51,832 bases of DNA, from positions 1 to 51,832 of the forward strand of contig JARROD010000024.1 of assembly GCA_037384225.1 (NCBI GenBank), read 5' to 3'. The first letter of the stretch is position 1, and every line of letters begins with the position of its first letter. This stretch comes from JARROD01 sp037384225 (lineage in GTDB: Bacteria > Pseudomonadota > Gammaproteobacteria > Pseudomonadales > Cellvibrionaceae). The position numbers and the translations under genes were made by a program. Shown here in pieces: positions 42,684 to 51,184 of the stretch. The notes under the pieces are model-generated. The model searched no databases, was not told the origin of the DNA, and saw only the letters and a program-made list of their open reading frames with translations.

Positions 42684-43541
42684 CTACATAAACAAGGTAA
42701 ATATAGCTAATAGACAAACCCACAACAGTAGCGTGCGTGATAATAATGATTGCAGAGCTCGCAACTCATTATCGGAAACCTCCAGGCTTACCCGCTCACC
42801 AAGACTCAGGGCGCCGCGAACAGCGTACATCAAAACCGTCGCCGAGGAGCTTTCAGTACAAATCAAAAAGTCACGCCATTGTTGAAAACAGCCGACAAAA
42901 TTACCGGTCAGAGCGAAGGAAATACCCAATATCCGCACCGCCGGCCACTCCAGCAGCCACAGCCAACGTTCGGCGACGACACCATCATTTTGATCTTTTG
43001 CCCACTCCGTGTACAGGGCACTCAAGCGATACAGCAGAGCCCCCGCCGGGCCCAGCAAAACGAACCAGAAAAGTACCGCAAACATTCGTTCAAAGCCTCG
43101 ATAACCCGAGGCCGAAAGCATCCGTCGGTGTAGGTCGGGCCAGTGCTGTGGCGTATTATCGGCCATATAGTCACTGTCGATAGCGGCACCCAGTTCTCTC
43201 GCCGCCGCCACTGCCGCCGGCCAGTCACGGCCGCTCCAGGCCAATAAATAAGCCTGAACAGCGGAGGAATATTCACCGCGCCCCAGACAGTAGAGCAACA
43301 CAGGAACCGACACAAACAGCGAAAGCCAGGCTTGCGTCGAGGTAACTATATGTAATAAAAATATCAGCGCCAGCAAGGGTACCGACAAAGCGATCACCAA
43401 TACAGCACCGGGCGTGGCCGCAAGCTGCCCACTGCGCAGGAAAATGACCCAACGCTGGAACCAGAGATCGTGATGTAATGGTGCCCCCGACCCCCATAGC
43501 TGAATTAATCCAAGCACGATTAACACAGACAGTAACACCAT
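42684..43541 (-). CDS. ampE: AmpE-like inner-membrane protein
   Basis: A 285-residue membrane protein, the same length as E. coli AmpE (284), with about four hydrophobic segments (VLLSVLIVLGLIQLWG, VLVIALSVPLLALIFLLHIV, FAVLFWFVLLGPAGALLYRL, LLLWVCLLAIFTLF). The core has GYRGFERMFAVLFWFVLLGP and VAERWLWLLEWPAVRILGIS, typical of the family. It begins 10 bp after the ampD stop codon. AmpE is described as a regulatory sensor partner of AmpD in beta-lactamase induction, but its mechanism is not known. Confidence 0.9.
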   Translation of the reverse strand: MVLLSVLIVLGLIQLWGSGAPLHHDLWFQRWVIFLRSGQLAATPGAVLVIALSVPLLALIFLLHIVTSTQAWLSLFVSVPVLLYCLGRGEYSSAVQAYLLAWSGRDWPAAVAAARELGAAIDSDYMADNTPQHWPDLHRRMLSASGYRGFERMFAVLFWFVLLGPAGALLYRLSALYTEWAKDQNDGVVAERWLWLLEWPAVRILGISFALTGNFVGCFQQWRDFLICTESSSATVLMYAVRGALSLGERVSLEVSDNELRALQSLLSRTLLLWVCLLAIFTLFM

Positions 43542-43551
43542 GGTAAATTCC

Positions 43552-44097
43552 TTAGAGACTCGTTAAATATCTGGGCCAATCAAACGCTGCCCCGGGGTCT
43601 GTTTTACGTCCCGGCGCAATATCGCAGTGGCCGGTAATGCGGTCCGCTGTCAACGCAGGGTACTCTCGCATAAGGGAGACGGTAACTGCAACCAGAGCCG
43701 AATATTGTGGGTCAGTGAAGGCGTCGGTATCCGTGCCTTCCAGTTCTATGCCAATGGAAAAATCGTTGCAGTTGTCGCGCCCCCGAAAACAGGAGCAACC
43801 CGCGTGCCAGGCTCTGGCGGTAAAAGGCACGAACTGGGTCACTCTGCCTCCGCGATCAATCAACAAATGTGAGGAAACCCGCAGATCGGCAATGGTGGAG
43901 AAATAAGGGTCCAGATCCGGATCCAGGTGGTTGCAAAAAAATTGTTCGATATAGCCACCACCGAATTGCCCCGGCGGCAGGCTGATATTGTGAATCACCA
44001 ATAAATCCACAATTTCGCCCTCAGGGCGTTCATTATAATTGGAAGATGGTAACGGCCGCGCACCGCTCAGCCAGCCCCCTACAATTGTCGTATCCAC
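43552..44097 (-). CDS. ampD: 1,6-anhydro-N-acetylmuramyl-L-alanine amidase AmpD
   Basis: A 181-residue cytosolic zinc amidase that removes peptides from anhydroMurNAc during cell-wall recycling, lowering the inducer of AmpR. Zinc ligands are His36 (LLVIHNISLPP), His157 and Asp167 (ITGHCDIAPGRKTDPG), with the catalytic Lys165, the spacing found in AmpD. SIGIELEGTDTDAFTDPQY is also diagnostic. No signal peptide is seen, as expected for the cytosolic form. It is the first gene of the ampDE pair. Confidence 0.95.
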   Translation of the reverse strand: MDTTIVGGWLSGARPLPSSNYNERPEGEIVDLLVIHNISLPPGQFGGGYIEQFFCNHLDPDLDPYFSTIADLRVSSHLLIDRGGRVTQFVPFTARAWHAGCSCFRGRDNCNDFSIGIELEGTDTDAFTDPQYSALVAVTVSLMREYPALTADRITGHCDIAPGRKTDPGAAFDWPRYLTSL

Positions 44098-44206
44098 AAA
44101 ATGCCCTTTTACACCCCCGTTTTTGCAGGGTTAATTACACAGGTATTAAGTGGATAGGTCCAGTAGTTTAAAAGCCTGAAGCCAATGCGGAGATACAGGA
44201 CAATCA

Positions 44207-44983
44207 TTAATCGGATCTGGGGTTTCGCAAACTGCCAATCACCGCTTCCAGGGCCCGATCAAACAGCATGCCATCATCCAGGCGTTTCAGCGTGCCTCTT
44301 TTCAACGCTACCGCCAGGCTGTTGCGGTCTTTCTCCGCCACCTTAACGCCACTGCGGTTGACAAAAATATACTTGCCCGACAGTTTGATAATGGCCGCCA
44401 GTCGGCAGCGAAACTTCCGCTGCCCGGCATCCACCATTTCAAACCAGGTTCCCTGAGTCAGCCTATCCACCAACAGCAGGTATTCGTCCCCTTCAGCCAG
44501 GCATTCCTCTTCTACAGGCGGGGAGCCTGAGACTAATGCAGCAGATGCGGCCGGTTTCTCATTCTTCTGAAGCCGCTTACCATTTTGGCCGGGGTTCTGT
44601 GTGTCAGTGTATTGCGGAAATACCGCATTGCTGCGCTGGGGACTAGTGTTCTTGCCTTTATCGGGTTTTTGGGAACTTTCTGTTGGAGTCTGACGGCTCT
44701 CTACGCCACGCTGATGACTTTCCTGTACACGCTGGTGACTTTCCTGTGCCCGCTGATGACTTTCCTGTGCCCGCTGATGACTTTCCTGTGCCCGCTGATG
44801 GCTCTCTACTGAACGCTGATGGCTCTCATTAAGGCGTTCAAGCCGCTGAACGCTTTCACTGAGACGCTGGAGACGTTCATCGCTAGAAGGGGAGTTTTCC
44901 CTGTTTTGCGGCGGCCTCCTGGACAGCGCTTTTGCGATTGGGCGGTGGTTGCCCCCCGGAGCCTTCCTCCATGTCGACGTCAA
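44207..44983 (-). CDS. C-terminal part of the DUF1631 protein, in a shifted frame
   Basis: A 258-residue frame. Its last 100 residues (AEGDEYLLLVDRLTQGTWFE, CRLAAIIKLSGKYIFVNRSG, LDDGMLFDRALEAVIGSLRN) are what I expect at the end of DUF1631 proteins. Upstream it is low-complexity, with six 7-residue repeats of the type AQESHQR, encoded by 21-bp tandem DNA repeats at 44707-44832. It overlaps the 658-residue frame by 101 bp in a different frame. Losing one base in the G6 run (44952-44957) or the A4 run near 44895 would join the two into one protein. I read it as the tail of one gene, split by a frameshift. Confidence 0.75.
   Translation of the reverse strand: MTSTWRKAPGGNHRPIAKALSRRPPQNRENSPSSDERLQRLSESVQRLERLNESHQRSVESHQRAQESHQRAQESHQRAQESHQRVQESHQRGVESRQTPTESSQKPDKGKNTSPQRSNAVFPQYTDTQNPGQNGKRLQKNEKPAASAALVSGSPPVEEECLAEGDEYLLLVDRLTQGTWFEMVDAGQRKFRCRLAAIIKLSGKYIFVNRSGVKVAEKDRNSLAVALKRGTLKRLDDGMLFDRALEAVIGSLRNPRSD
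44707..44832. repeat. 21-bp tandem repeats (six units)
   Basis: Six units of the type CCCGCTGATGACTTTCCTGTG, of which the two central ones are identical and the outer ones diverged. They encode the 7-residue AQESHQR repeats on the minus strand. Because 21 is a multiple of three, changes in copy number would keep the frame. Confidence 0.88.
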
Positions 44984-46859
44984 CGTCAGACTCTATGTCA
45001 GACTCTATGGTAGTGGGTTCGGTAGACCGGGGTGGGCTCAGGCCGACCCGCAGCTGTTCAAGATGTAGTTGTTCCAGCTGTTTGAACAGCTGTGTCATTT
45101 CAAAGGGATTGTAGGAAACACTTTCCAGCCCTGACCGCAGCCGCTTCAGCAGACCGGGAACCAGCTTCAACATACGCTGGCGATTTTCCGGGTTTCTCTG
45201 GGCGCAGACACTCCAGATCAGATCTTCTACGGTGCGTAACCCCTGGCGCCACTCTTCGCTATTCCCCCCCTGTTTGAGACAGATTAAAAATAAAACATTG
45301 CTCCAGGCCTCATGCAATAATTTTTCCACCACCTCAGGCAATGCCTGAACCGGCAACCGCTCTTCGATAGCCTGTGCCACCTCACGCCGGGCGGCCTCGG
45401 TTTTGGCCTTGCCATCTTCGGCATCAAGGGTGCGCTGTTCAAGAATCGAAGCCCGGTGCTTTTCTTTTTCGACAAACGAGATAAAGTCCGTCAGCAACTC
45501 ATGAAAAATATCGACATCGGATTCAAATTCATTCAGAACCCTCTGTACTACGGATACTATTTTTTTATACAGCGGATCCTGACGCCGGCCGTCGTCCTGC
45601 CAACCCAAGGCGGCGGTGGCCAGTTCGTTGAGTAAGCGCCGCGCGGGGTGCCCGCCTTTGCTAAAAAAAGCCTTGTCGGCAATGGCCACTTTAACAATGG
45701 GTATCTGCAATCGGGCAATCATCGCCTTCATCGGTTCGGCAAGATTGCGGTCATCGAGAATAAATTCAAACATCATATTGACCAGGTTGATGACATCTTC
45801 ATCGACCTCGCCTATTTGTTGCGCCTTGCCTCCATGCTGCATCAGTTGTCCCAGCAGATAGTTGATCTCCTTTTGCGGTAATAGCGCATGGTCAGTGTCC
45901 GCCACCGGAGTAGAAAGGTGCTGAGCCTGGATACGGGTTAACAGAGACACTAAATCACTGGCGCCCAGTGCCACATCAGACGCCCGCACGGACGTGATTT
46001 GATCAACGCGCTGCCCAGCCAGCAGCCCACGCAGGGTTTGCAACAGTTCATTTTCCGCCACTGACGCCGGAGCGCTTCCCATCGGTGATGAAGCCTGTCC
46101 CGCAACAGGCTCCCGCCGGGGCTGACGCGGATCTTGCGTTTGCCGTGGAGATCCACTCCGCGACAACAGTGAAGGCAGAATATTGTGTTCTATCAATAGA
46201 TTATTGACGGCTTGGTAAAACGCCTTCAGTTCAGAAATGACAAACTTATCGAACAGTTTAAACAGTACCAGCTTGGCCTTGATATCTATGTTTAGTGACT
46301 TGGCGGTATTGACAAATGCATGACCTATCACCTCCGGCCCCAACGGGTTATTTTTGTGATATACCTTGAGAGGCACTAAGCTATCGATTCGCAAAGTCAA
46401 CTGCTGAATGGCTTCAGCATTTTCTTCGGCGGCCTTGGAAACCATGCTGTCAGCCGCGACCAATTGTTCCAGTTCATCATTCTGAACCAGCGCCAGATTG
46501 TCCAGGGAAAAATCGCCGTCACTGATGAGGTCGACGTCCGTGCCGGCCGGGTTTGCCAGATTTGCAAACGCCTTGTCTATAGTTTCGGCAAACTGAGACT
46601 CGATAGTACGGCGGCGAATACGCACCTCGCGCATAGAGTCGAAATACAGATTTTGCTCGCGATTACTGATGGCCTTATCGGCCAAGTCAAATAAGGCATC
46701 ATCGGCATTGTCAAACAGTTTGTTGAGCATCCCCAACAACAGTTGCTTGCCTTTTTCTTGCAAACTGTGGACTGGCGCCGGCAATCGTGCGAACTTTGCG
46801 CGCCGCACTGCGTCATTGTTTTCAGGCTTTAGGGGAACCACCTTTGCACCGCCAGACAT
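44883..46859 (-). CDS. DUF1631 family protein, N-terminal part
   Basis: A 658-residue cytoplasmic helical protein of the DUF1631 family, function unknown. The N-terminal LLLGMLNKLFDNADDALFDL, YFDSMREVRIRRRTIESQFA and GPEVIGHAFVNTAKSLNIDI are family-like. The middle has an insert rich in Pro, Arg and Ser (PRQTQDPRQPRREPVAGQAS), then PIVKVAIADKAFFSKGGHPA and RRLLNELATAALGW, a strong family block. The frame ends early with AAKQGKLPF, and the missing C-terminal domain is found in an overlapping frame, so the gene is frameshifted. GGAG lies nine bases before the start. Considered whole, the gene spans 44207-46859. Confidence 0.82.
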   Translation of the reverse strand: MSGGAKVVPLKPENNDAVRRAKFARLPAPVHSLQEKGKQLLLGMLNKLFDNADDALFDLADKAISNREQNLYFDSMREVRIRRRTIESQFAETIDKAFANLANPAGTDVDLISDGDFSLDNLALVQNDELEQLVAADSMVSKAAEENAEAIQQLTLRIDSLVPLKVYHKNNPLGPEVIGHAFVNTAKSLNIDIKAKLVLFKLFDKFVISELKAFYQAVNNLLIEHNILPSLLSRSGSPRQTQDPRQPRREPVAGQASSPMGSAPASVAENELLQTLRGLLAGQRVDQITSVRASDVALGASDLVSLLTRIQAQHLSTPVADTDHALLPQKEINYLLGQLMQHGGKAQQIGEVDEDVINLVNMMFEFILDDRNLAEPMKAMIARLQIPIVKVAIADKAFFSKGGHPARRLLNELATAALGWQDDGRRQDPLYKKIVSVVQRVLNEFESDVDIFHELLTDFISFVEKEKHRASILEQRTLDAEDGKAKTEAARREVAQAIEERLPVQALPEVVEKLLHEAWSNVLFLICLKQGGNSEEWRQGLRTVEDLIWSVCAQRNPENRQRMLKLVPGLLKRLRSGLESVSYNPFEMTQLFKQLEQLHLEQLRVGLSPPRSTEPTTIESDIESDVDVDMEEGSGGQPPPNRKSAVQEAAAKQGKLPF

Positions 46860-47171
46860 GGCAACATTCTCCGCGAATCACTCAAGGTAAATACACCCTG
46901 GTTCTTATTCTCATACACCCTGAGTATATAGCCTTCGAAATAAGACACACACACATGAAGAAACACGCTTGAATTGAAATCAAACCTAGAAAGAGGCTTC
47001 CGGTAGAATTCTATAAAACCAGTATAATCAACTGAAAAACAAGGCCTAGAGGGAAATGTTAATATCGAGACGCAGTTCACAGGGGGTTATAACAAAAGTT
47101 GTTTTTTATAACTTTTTGTTATGTTTGTTTCAGAATCCAAACCGGAGAGATATAAATTAAGGATACATCAT
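46860..47171. promoter_or_regulatory. Divergent intergenic region with an AT-rich hairpin
   Basis: A 312-bp gap between the divergent DUF1631 and protease genes. ATAACAAAAGTT at 47089-47100 and AACTTTTTGTTAT at 47110-47122 form an inverted repeat (one-base bulge, 9-nt loop). It lies 50 bp before the protease start and could be an operator or a leader hairpin. Confidence 0.5.
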
Positions 47172-47696
47172 ATGAATGAAGATCCACCGGGAAAATCCCT
47201 GGGTACCGGCATGTTAACACTTGCCTGGATACTCACGCTGGGCCTGTTGACACTGTACTTTGGCCATTGGGAGCAAAAGCAATACAATCCCAATACTTCC
47301 CCTCGCAGTCAGGTAGGGACCAATTTTAAAGAAGTTATCCTGGAAAGCAACCGCCAGCATCACTATGTAGTATCCGGTTATATCAACGGGCATGAAGTGA
47401 CCTTTCTGCTCGATACCGGCGCCAGTGACGTCGTTATTTCCGCGCAACTGGCGCGTAAACTCAATTTAAAACCCGGTGCCCGCGGTTTCGCACAAACGGC
47501 CAACGGCACCATTGAAGTCAGAGCCACCAAGCTCAAATCGCTGGAGGTGGGCGTGATTCAACTGGAAAATGTCCGCGCCAGCATCAACCCCGCCATGGAT
47601 GGGGACGAAGTTCTGCTGGGTATGAGCGCACTGAGACAAGTGGAATTTATCCAGAGAGGCAATCAGCTCACCCTGCGTCAATATCCACAACAATAA
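47172..47696 (+). CDS. Retropepsin-like (clan AA) membrane aspartic protease
   Basis: A 174-residue protein with one N-terminal membrane helix (GMLTLAWILTLGLLTLYFGH) and a periplasmic retropepsin-like domain. The catalytic motif is FLLDTGASDVVIS, and the flap and second strand are visible (GFAQTANGTIEVRATKLKSL, LLGMSALRQVEFIQ). This fits the TIGR02281 family of single-domain aspartic proteases that act as dimers. The ATG at 47172 is eight bases after AAGGA; an in-frame start 17 codons upstream is less likely. The substrate is unknown. Confidence 0.88.
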   Translation: MNEDPPGKSLGTGMLTLAWILTLGLLTLYFGHWEQKQYNPNTSPRSQVGTNFKEVILESNRQHHYVVSGYINGHEVTFLLDTGASDVVISAQLARKLNLKPGARGFAQTANGTIEVRATKLKSLEVGVIQLENVRASINPAMDGDEVLLGMSALRQVEFIQRGNQLTLRQYPQQ

Positions 47697-47738
47697 ACCT
47701 CATCGTTGCATAAATTTTCAAGCTCAGAAGCTTAGGCC

Positions 47739-47774
47739 GTAACTTCTCAATAACCCGGGGTATTGAGAAGTTAC
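47739..47774. repeat. MITE-derived 36-bp palindrome, copy F
   Basis: GTAACTTCTCAATA and TATTGAGAAGTTAC form a perfect 14-bp stem around ACCCGGGG. This is the two MITE ends joined, as in copy D but in the other orientation. It sits between the protease stop codon and nadC and could serve as a transcription terminator hairpin. Confidence 0.88.
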
Positions 47775-47831
47775 CTACAGACCTTAATACCTGCTAAACT
47801 TGGGCTTTTTTGTAGTGGTGCCAGTCCCGAT

Positions 47832-48719
47832 ATGATTGCTACTTCCAACTCCCTTTCCTCCATGCTCAATGAGCAGGCAGCCCGCAACAACCCCAATTTG
47901 GTTACGGATATTCAAAACGGTGTCAAAATCGCCCTTGCAGAAGATATTGGCCCCGGCGATATCACCGCTGGTCTGATTCCGGCGACGGTACAGGCACAGG
48001 CAACGGTTATCACCCGGGAGGACTGTGTGATGTGCGGCGCAGCCTGGGTCAAGGAAGTGTTCCGACAACTCGACCCCGATGTCGCCGTGGAATTGTATTT
48101 TGAAGACGGCGACCGGGTAAGCGCCAACAGCAGACTTTTCAGCCTCAGCGGCTGTGCGCGCAGTCTGTTAACCGGAGAGCGAACCGCGTTGAACTTTTTG
48201 CAACTGCTCTCGGGGACGGCCACCGCCTGCCGCCACTACGCCGACCTGGTGGCGGGTACCGGGGTTAAGCTGCTGGATACCCGCAAAACGATTCCGGGTT
48301 TGCGCACCCCCCAAAAGTACGCAGTTGCTTGTGGCGGCTGCTACAATCACCGTATGGGGTTGTACGACGCGTTTTTAATTAAAGAAAATCATATTGCCGC
48401 CTGCGGGGGGATCGCCGCTGCAGTCACCACCGCGAAAAGGCAGAGCCCAGGGAAAACGGTGGAGGTGGAAGTGGAAAGCCAAGTACAGCTGGAAGAGGCG
48501 CTGGATGCGCAGGCGGACGTTATTATGCTCGATAATTTTTCCCTGGAGAATATGGCTGCCGCGGTTAAAGTCAATTCGGGGCGGGCCAAACTCGAAGCCT
48601 CGGGGGGAGTGACAGATGGCACATTGAGGGCTATTGCGGAAACCGGAGTGGATTTTATTTCTATTGGGGTTTTGACTAAGGATTGCAGGGCTGTGGATTT
48701 GTCGATGCGGGTGGGTTGA
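47832..48719 (+). CDS. nadC: Nicotinate-nucleotide pyrophosphorylase (quinolinate PRTase)
   Basis: Converts quinolinate and PRPP to nicotinate mononucleotide in NAD synthesis, 295 residues. ALAEDIGPGDITAGLIP, LTGERTALNFLQLLSGTATA, LLDTRKTIPGLRTPQKYAVA, CGGCYNHRMGLYDAFLIKEN and EASGGVTDGTLRAIAETGVD are the complete set of family motifs. The frame is open back into repeat copy F, but the ATG at 47832 (or 47862) is the sensible start; the Shine-Dalgarno is weak for both. Confidence 0.95.
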   Translation: MIATSNSLSSMLNEQAARNNPNLVTDIQNGVKIALAEDIGPGDITAGLIPATVQAQATVITREDCVMCGAAWVKEVFRQLDPDVAVELYFEDGDRVSANSRLFSLSGCARSLLTGERTALNFLQLLSGTATACRHYADLVAGTGVKLLDTRKTIPGLRTPQKYAVACGGCYNHRMGLYDAFLIKENHIAACGGIAAAVTTAKRQSPGKTVEVEVESQVQLEEALDAQADVIMLDNFSLENMAAAVKVNSGRAKLEASGGVTDGTLRAIAETGVDFISIGVLTKDCRAVDLSMRVG

Positions 48720-48823
48720 ATTTCTTCATAAGCAAGCGTTACCTTTGGAAAAATTCAACTATTTAATCCACTCTAGGCATATGGCTTTGTTGTTTTCGAC
48801 AAATAAGAGATTAGTAAGAGAAG

Positions 48824-50230
48824 TTGACCGCCGTGCAAACAACCAACGATGAGATGACCGCAGCCAAAAACCGAAACCCCATAATATCAGCTCCTGCAAT
48901 AGCACCCTCACCAAAAAATGCATCAACAACTGTATCGTTATTTATTGTATTGCTAGCCTTAGTATACGGTTGCCATATCAGGTATATGGGTATCACCCAA
49001 ACTGTTGTTGATACACCTATCCGCGCAGATGCCAGCGACTATTTCTATTACGCTGAAAATATACATAGTTTAGGTATTTATTCCAGAGCACACAATTTCG
49101 AAAGCCCATCACTACCTCAACCGGATGCTTTAAGAGCCCCAGGCTTTCCTTTTTTTGCATCAATATTCATGAGCGCAACACCATACTCAGCAGTAAAACA
49201 AACCTTAATAGCACAAACATTTCTACAAATTGTTGCTTTTTGTTTATTAACCCTGGTTTTTTTAAGAACACTGCAGCCCACTTTAGCAGCAATAGCCTGC
49301 TTCGCCGTTTGGTCATTCCCCCATTTTGTTACAATAAACACTTATTATCTTTCCGAATCGTTATTCACCAGCCTACTGTTGCTAAGTGGCTTTACTTTAT
49401 GGGCTAGCGACACTGGAAAAAACACTAAAGCTCTTATCGCTTGCGGATTATTGTTCGGACTCGCGGCATTAACCAGATCCGTTGTAGAATACTTCCCAAT
49501 ATTTATACTTGCATTAACCTGTTTGTTCTCCCGCGAGCACTTCAAAAACGTACTCGTATTCTCGACCGCCGCCATAATTCCGATCGCTGCCTGGAAAGCA
49601 AGAAACCTGCTTGCGATAGGTCACACCTCTGACGCCACATTAATGTTAAACGCACTTTACCATGGCAGTTTTCCTGATTTTATGTACAACGGGGATCCAA
49701 ACTCCTTTGGAGCCCCCTATCGCTTCGACCCTGACTCGGAGAAGGTGTATAACGGGTTGGAAGCGACCTTAAATGTTATATGGAATCGCGCTACAAACAA
49801 TCTAACTGAGTATATCGCCTGGTATACTTTTGGAAAGCAAGTTTACATGTGGAGTTGGAGTATTGTCGCCGGGGCAGGAGATATATTTATATATCCCATT
49901 ATAGAAAGTCCTTATTTACGGCTGCCTGATATGATCTTTTCCAGAGCGGTACATCATTTCAGTCATCCGTTTTGGGTTGTCTTCGGCCTTTTCAGCGCGG
50001 CGTTTTTTTCTACATACAACCTGAGACACAATAAAATAACCCACCCCCCCACACTGGTCATCGGGTGTTCACTACTTATTGTTTATATTGTATTAATCAC
50101 AGCAATAACAGCACCTTACCCTAGGTACGCAATCCCCTTTAAATGGATTCTTATTTTTTTAAGCATTTATAGCATCCAGGTTTTTAGCATATGGCTACAC
50201 AAAATGATACAAACACAAAAATTTGCGTAG
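48824..50230 (+). CDS. GT-C-like membrane glycosyltransferase
   Basis: A 468-residue polytopic membrane protein with about ten helices. It resembles lipid-linked-sugar-dependent glycosyltransferases of the ArnT/PMT (GT-C) kind. The first large periplasmic loop has IRADASDYFYYAENIHSLGI, with the acidic D-x-x-D-Y pattern expected at the active site, followed by DALRAPGFPFFASIFM. TTG at 48824 is the earliest start; GTG at 48833, nine bases after GAGAAG, and ATG at 48854 are alternatives. It overlaps the following GT2 gene by 40 bp, so the two work together. Donor and acceptor are unknown. This segment is visibly AT-richer than upstream genes. Confidence 0.75.
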   Translation: MTAVQTTNDEMTAAKNRNPIISAPAIAPSPKNASTTVSLFIVLLALVYGCHIRYMGITQTVVDTPIRADASDYFYYAENIHSLGIYSRAHNFESPSLPQPDALRAPGFPFFASIFMSATPYSAVKQTLIAQTFLQIVAFCLLTLVFLRTLQPTLAAIACFAVWSFPHFVTINTYYLSESLFTSLLLLSGFTLWASDTGKNTKALIACGLLFGLAALTRSVVEYFPIFILALTCLFSREHFKNVLVFSTAAIIPIAAWKARNLLAIGHTSDATLMLNALYHGSFPDFMYNGDPNSFGAPYRFDPDSEKVYNGLEATLNVIWNRATNNLTEYIAWYTFGKQVYMWSWSIVAGAGDIFIYPIIESPYLRLPDMIFSRAVHHFSHPFWVVFGLFSAAFFSTYNLRHNKITHPPTLVIGCSLLIVYIVLITAITAPYPRYAIPFKWILIFLSIYSIQVFSIWLHKMIQTQKFA

Positions 50231-51123
50231 TCATACCTTGCTTTAATGAAAGCGCAGCTATTAATGACGTTGTCAGATCTTTCCAGAAGTACTTACCAGA
50301 GGCAGATATCTATGTATTTGATAACAACTCTACTGACAATACAATAGAGGAGGCCATTGTCGCAGGGGCGAAAATTCGTAGCGTTTCAAAGCAGGGTAAA
50401 GGAAATGTAGTACAGGCAATGTTTAGAGACGTGGACGCAGATATTTATGTAATGGTGGACGGTGATGGCACCTATCTTGCGTCGGAAGTGCAAAACCTTC
50501 TATGCGCCCAACGGGAATCCAGTGCCGATATGGTGGTAGGTAATAGATTAAACACCTACACGGACAGCCAGAGTCGTGTTGGCCACCATCTTGGCAATAG
50601 ATTAATTACCCAGACAGTCAATTATTTATTTCAGTCAGAACTACAAGATGTTTTGTCGGGTTACAGAGTATTAACAAAGAGGTTTGTAAAATCCACACCC
50701 TTGTTTTCGACTGGGTTTGAGGTAGAAACAGCTATTTCTATTCACGCGATTGAGATAGACGCAAAAATTGTAGAAGTCCCCATTTCATATCAAAAACGAG
50801 TTGAAGGCAGTATTAGCAAGCTTAACACTATTGAGGACGGCGTAAAAATAGCCTGGACAATTATCAAGCTTTTCAAAGACTGCAAACCAACTCTTATTTA
50901 TGGAATATTAAGCCTATGCTTCTTTCTTTCCAGCTTAGGGGTAGGAATTCCCATTATATTGGAATATTTAGAAAGTGGCTTGGTGCCCCGTTTCCCTTCA
51001 GCATTCTTGGCAAGCGCTCTGATGATATTGTGCTTTCTATCACTTTTTTCAGGAATAATTATCAGTTCTGTATCTAAAGCTAGAAGAGAAATAAAAAAGC
51101 TGGCATTTTTATCTCTGGGATAA
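50191..51123 (+). CDS. Family 2 glycosyltransferase, polyprenyl-phosphate sugar synthase-like
   Basis: A 310-residue protein with a GT2 catalytic domain (about 10-230) and two C-terminal membrane helices (LIYGILSLCFFLSSLGVGIP, FLASALMILCFLSLFSGIII). VVIPCFNESAAINDVVRSF starts the fold, VFDNNSTDNT and MVDGDGTYLASEV give the nucleotide and metal sites (DxD-like DGD), and VLSGYRVLTKRFVKS is the acceptor loop. It resembles enzymes that put a sugar on polyprenyl phosphate, which would supply the donor for the overlapping GT-C protein. Confidence 0.85.
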   Translation: MATQNDTNTKICVVIPCFNESAAINDVVRSFQKYLPEADIYVFDNNSTDNTIEEAIVAGAKIRSVSKQGKGNVVQAMFRDVDADIYVMVDGDGTYLASEVQNLLCAQRESSADMVVGNRLNTYTDSQSRVGHHLGNRLITQTVNYLFQSELQDVLSGYRVLTKRFVKSTPLFSTGFEVETAISIHAIEIDAKIVEVPISYQKRVEGSISKLNTIEDGVKIAWTIIKLFKDCKPTLIYGILSLCFFLSSLGVGIPIILEYLESGLVPRFPSAFLASALMILCFLSLFSGIIISSVSKARREIKKLAFLSLG

Positions 51124-51184
51124 ATAACTATAAATACTCCACCTTGATTATCACCCCAGAAAATAACGACAGACATTACACATT

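Noticed and set aside
44707..44832. Possible CRISPR array
   Set aside because: Units are contiguous 21-bp direct repeats with no spacers, and they encode an amino-acid repeat.
47763..47831. Longer nadC from a TTG at 47763
   Set aside because: It would start inside repeat copy F, and the added residues are not family-like.
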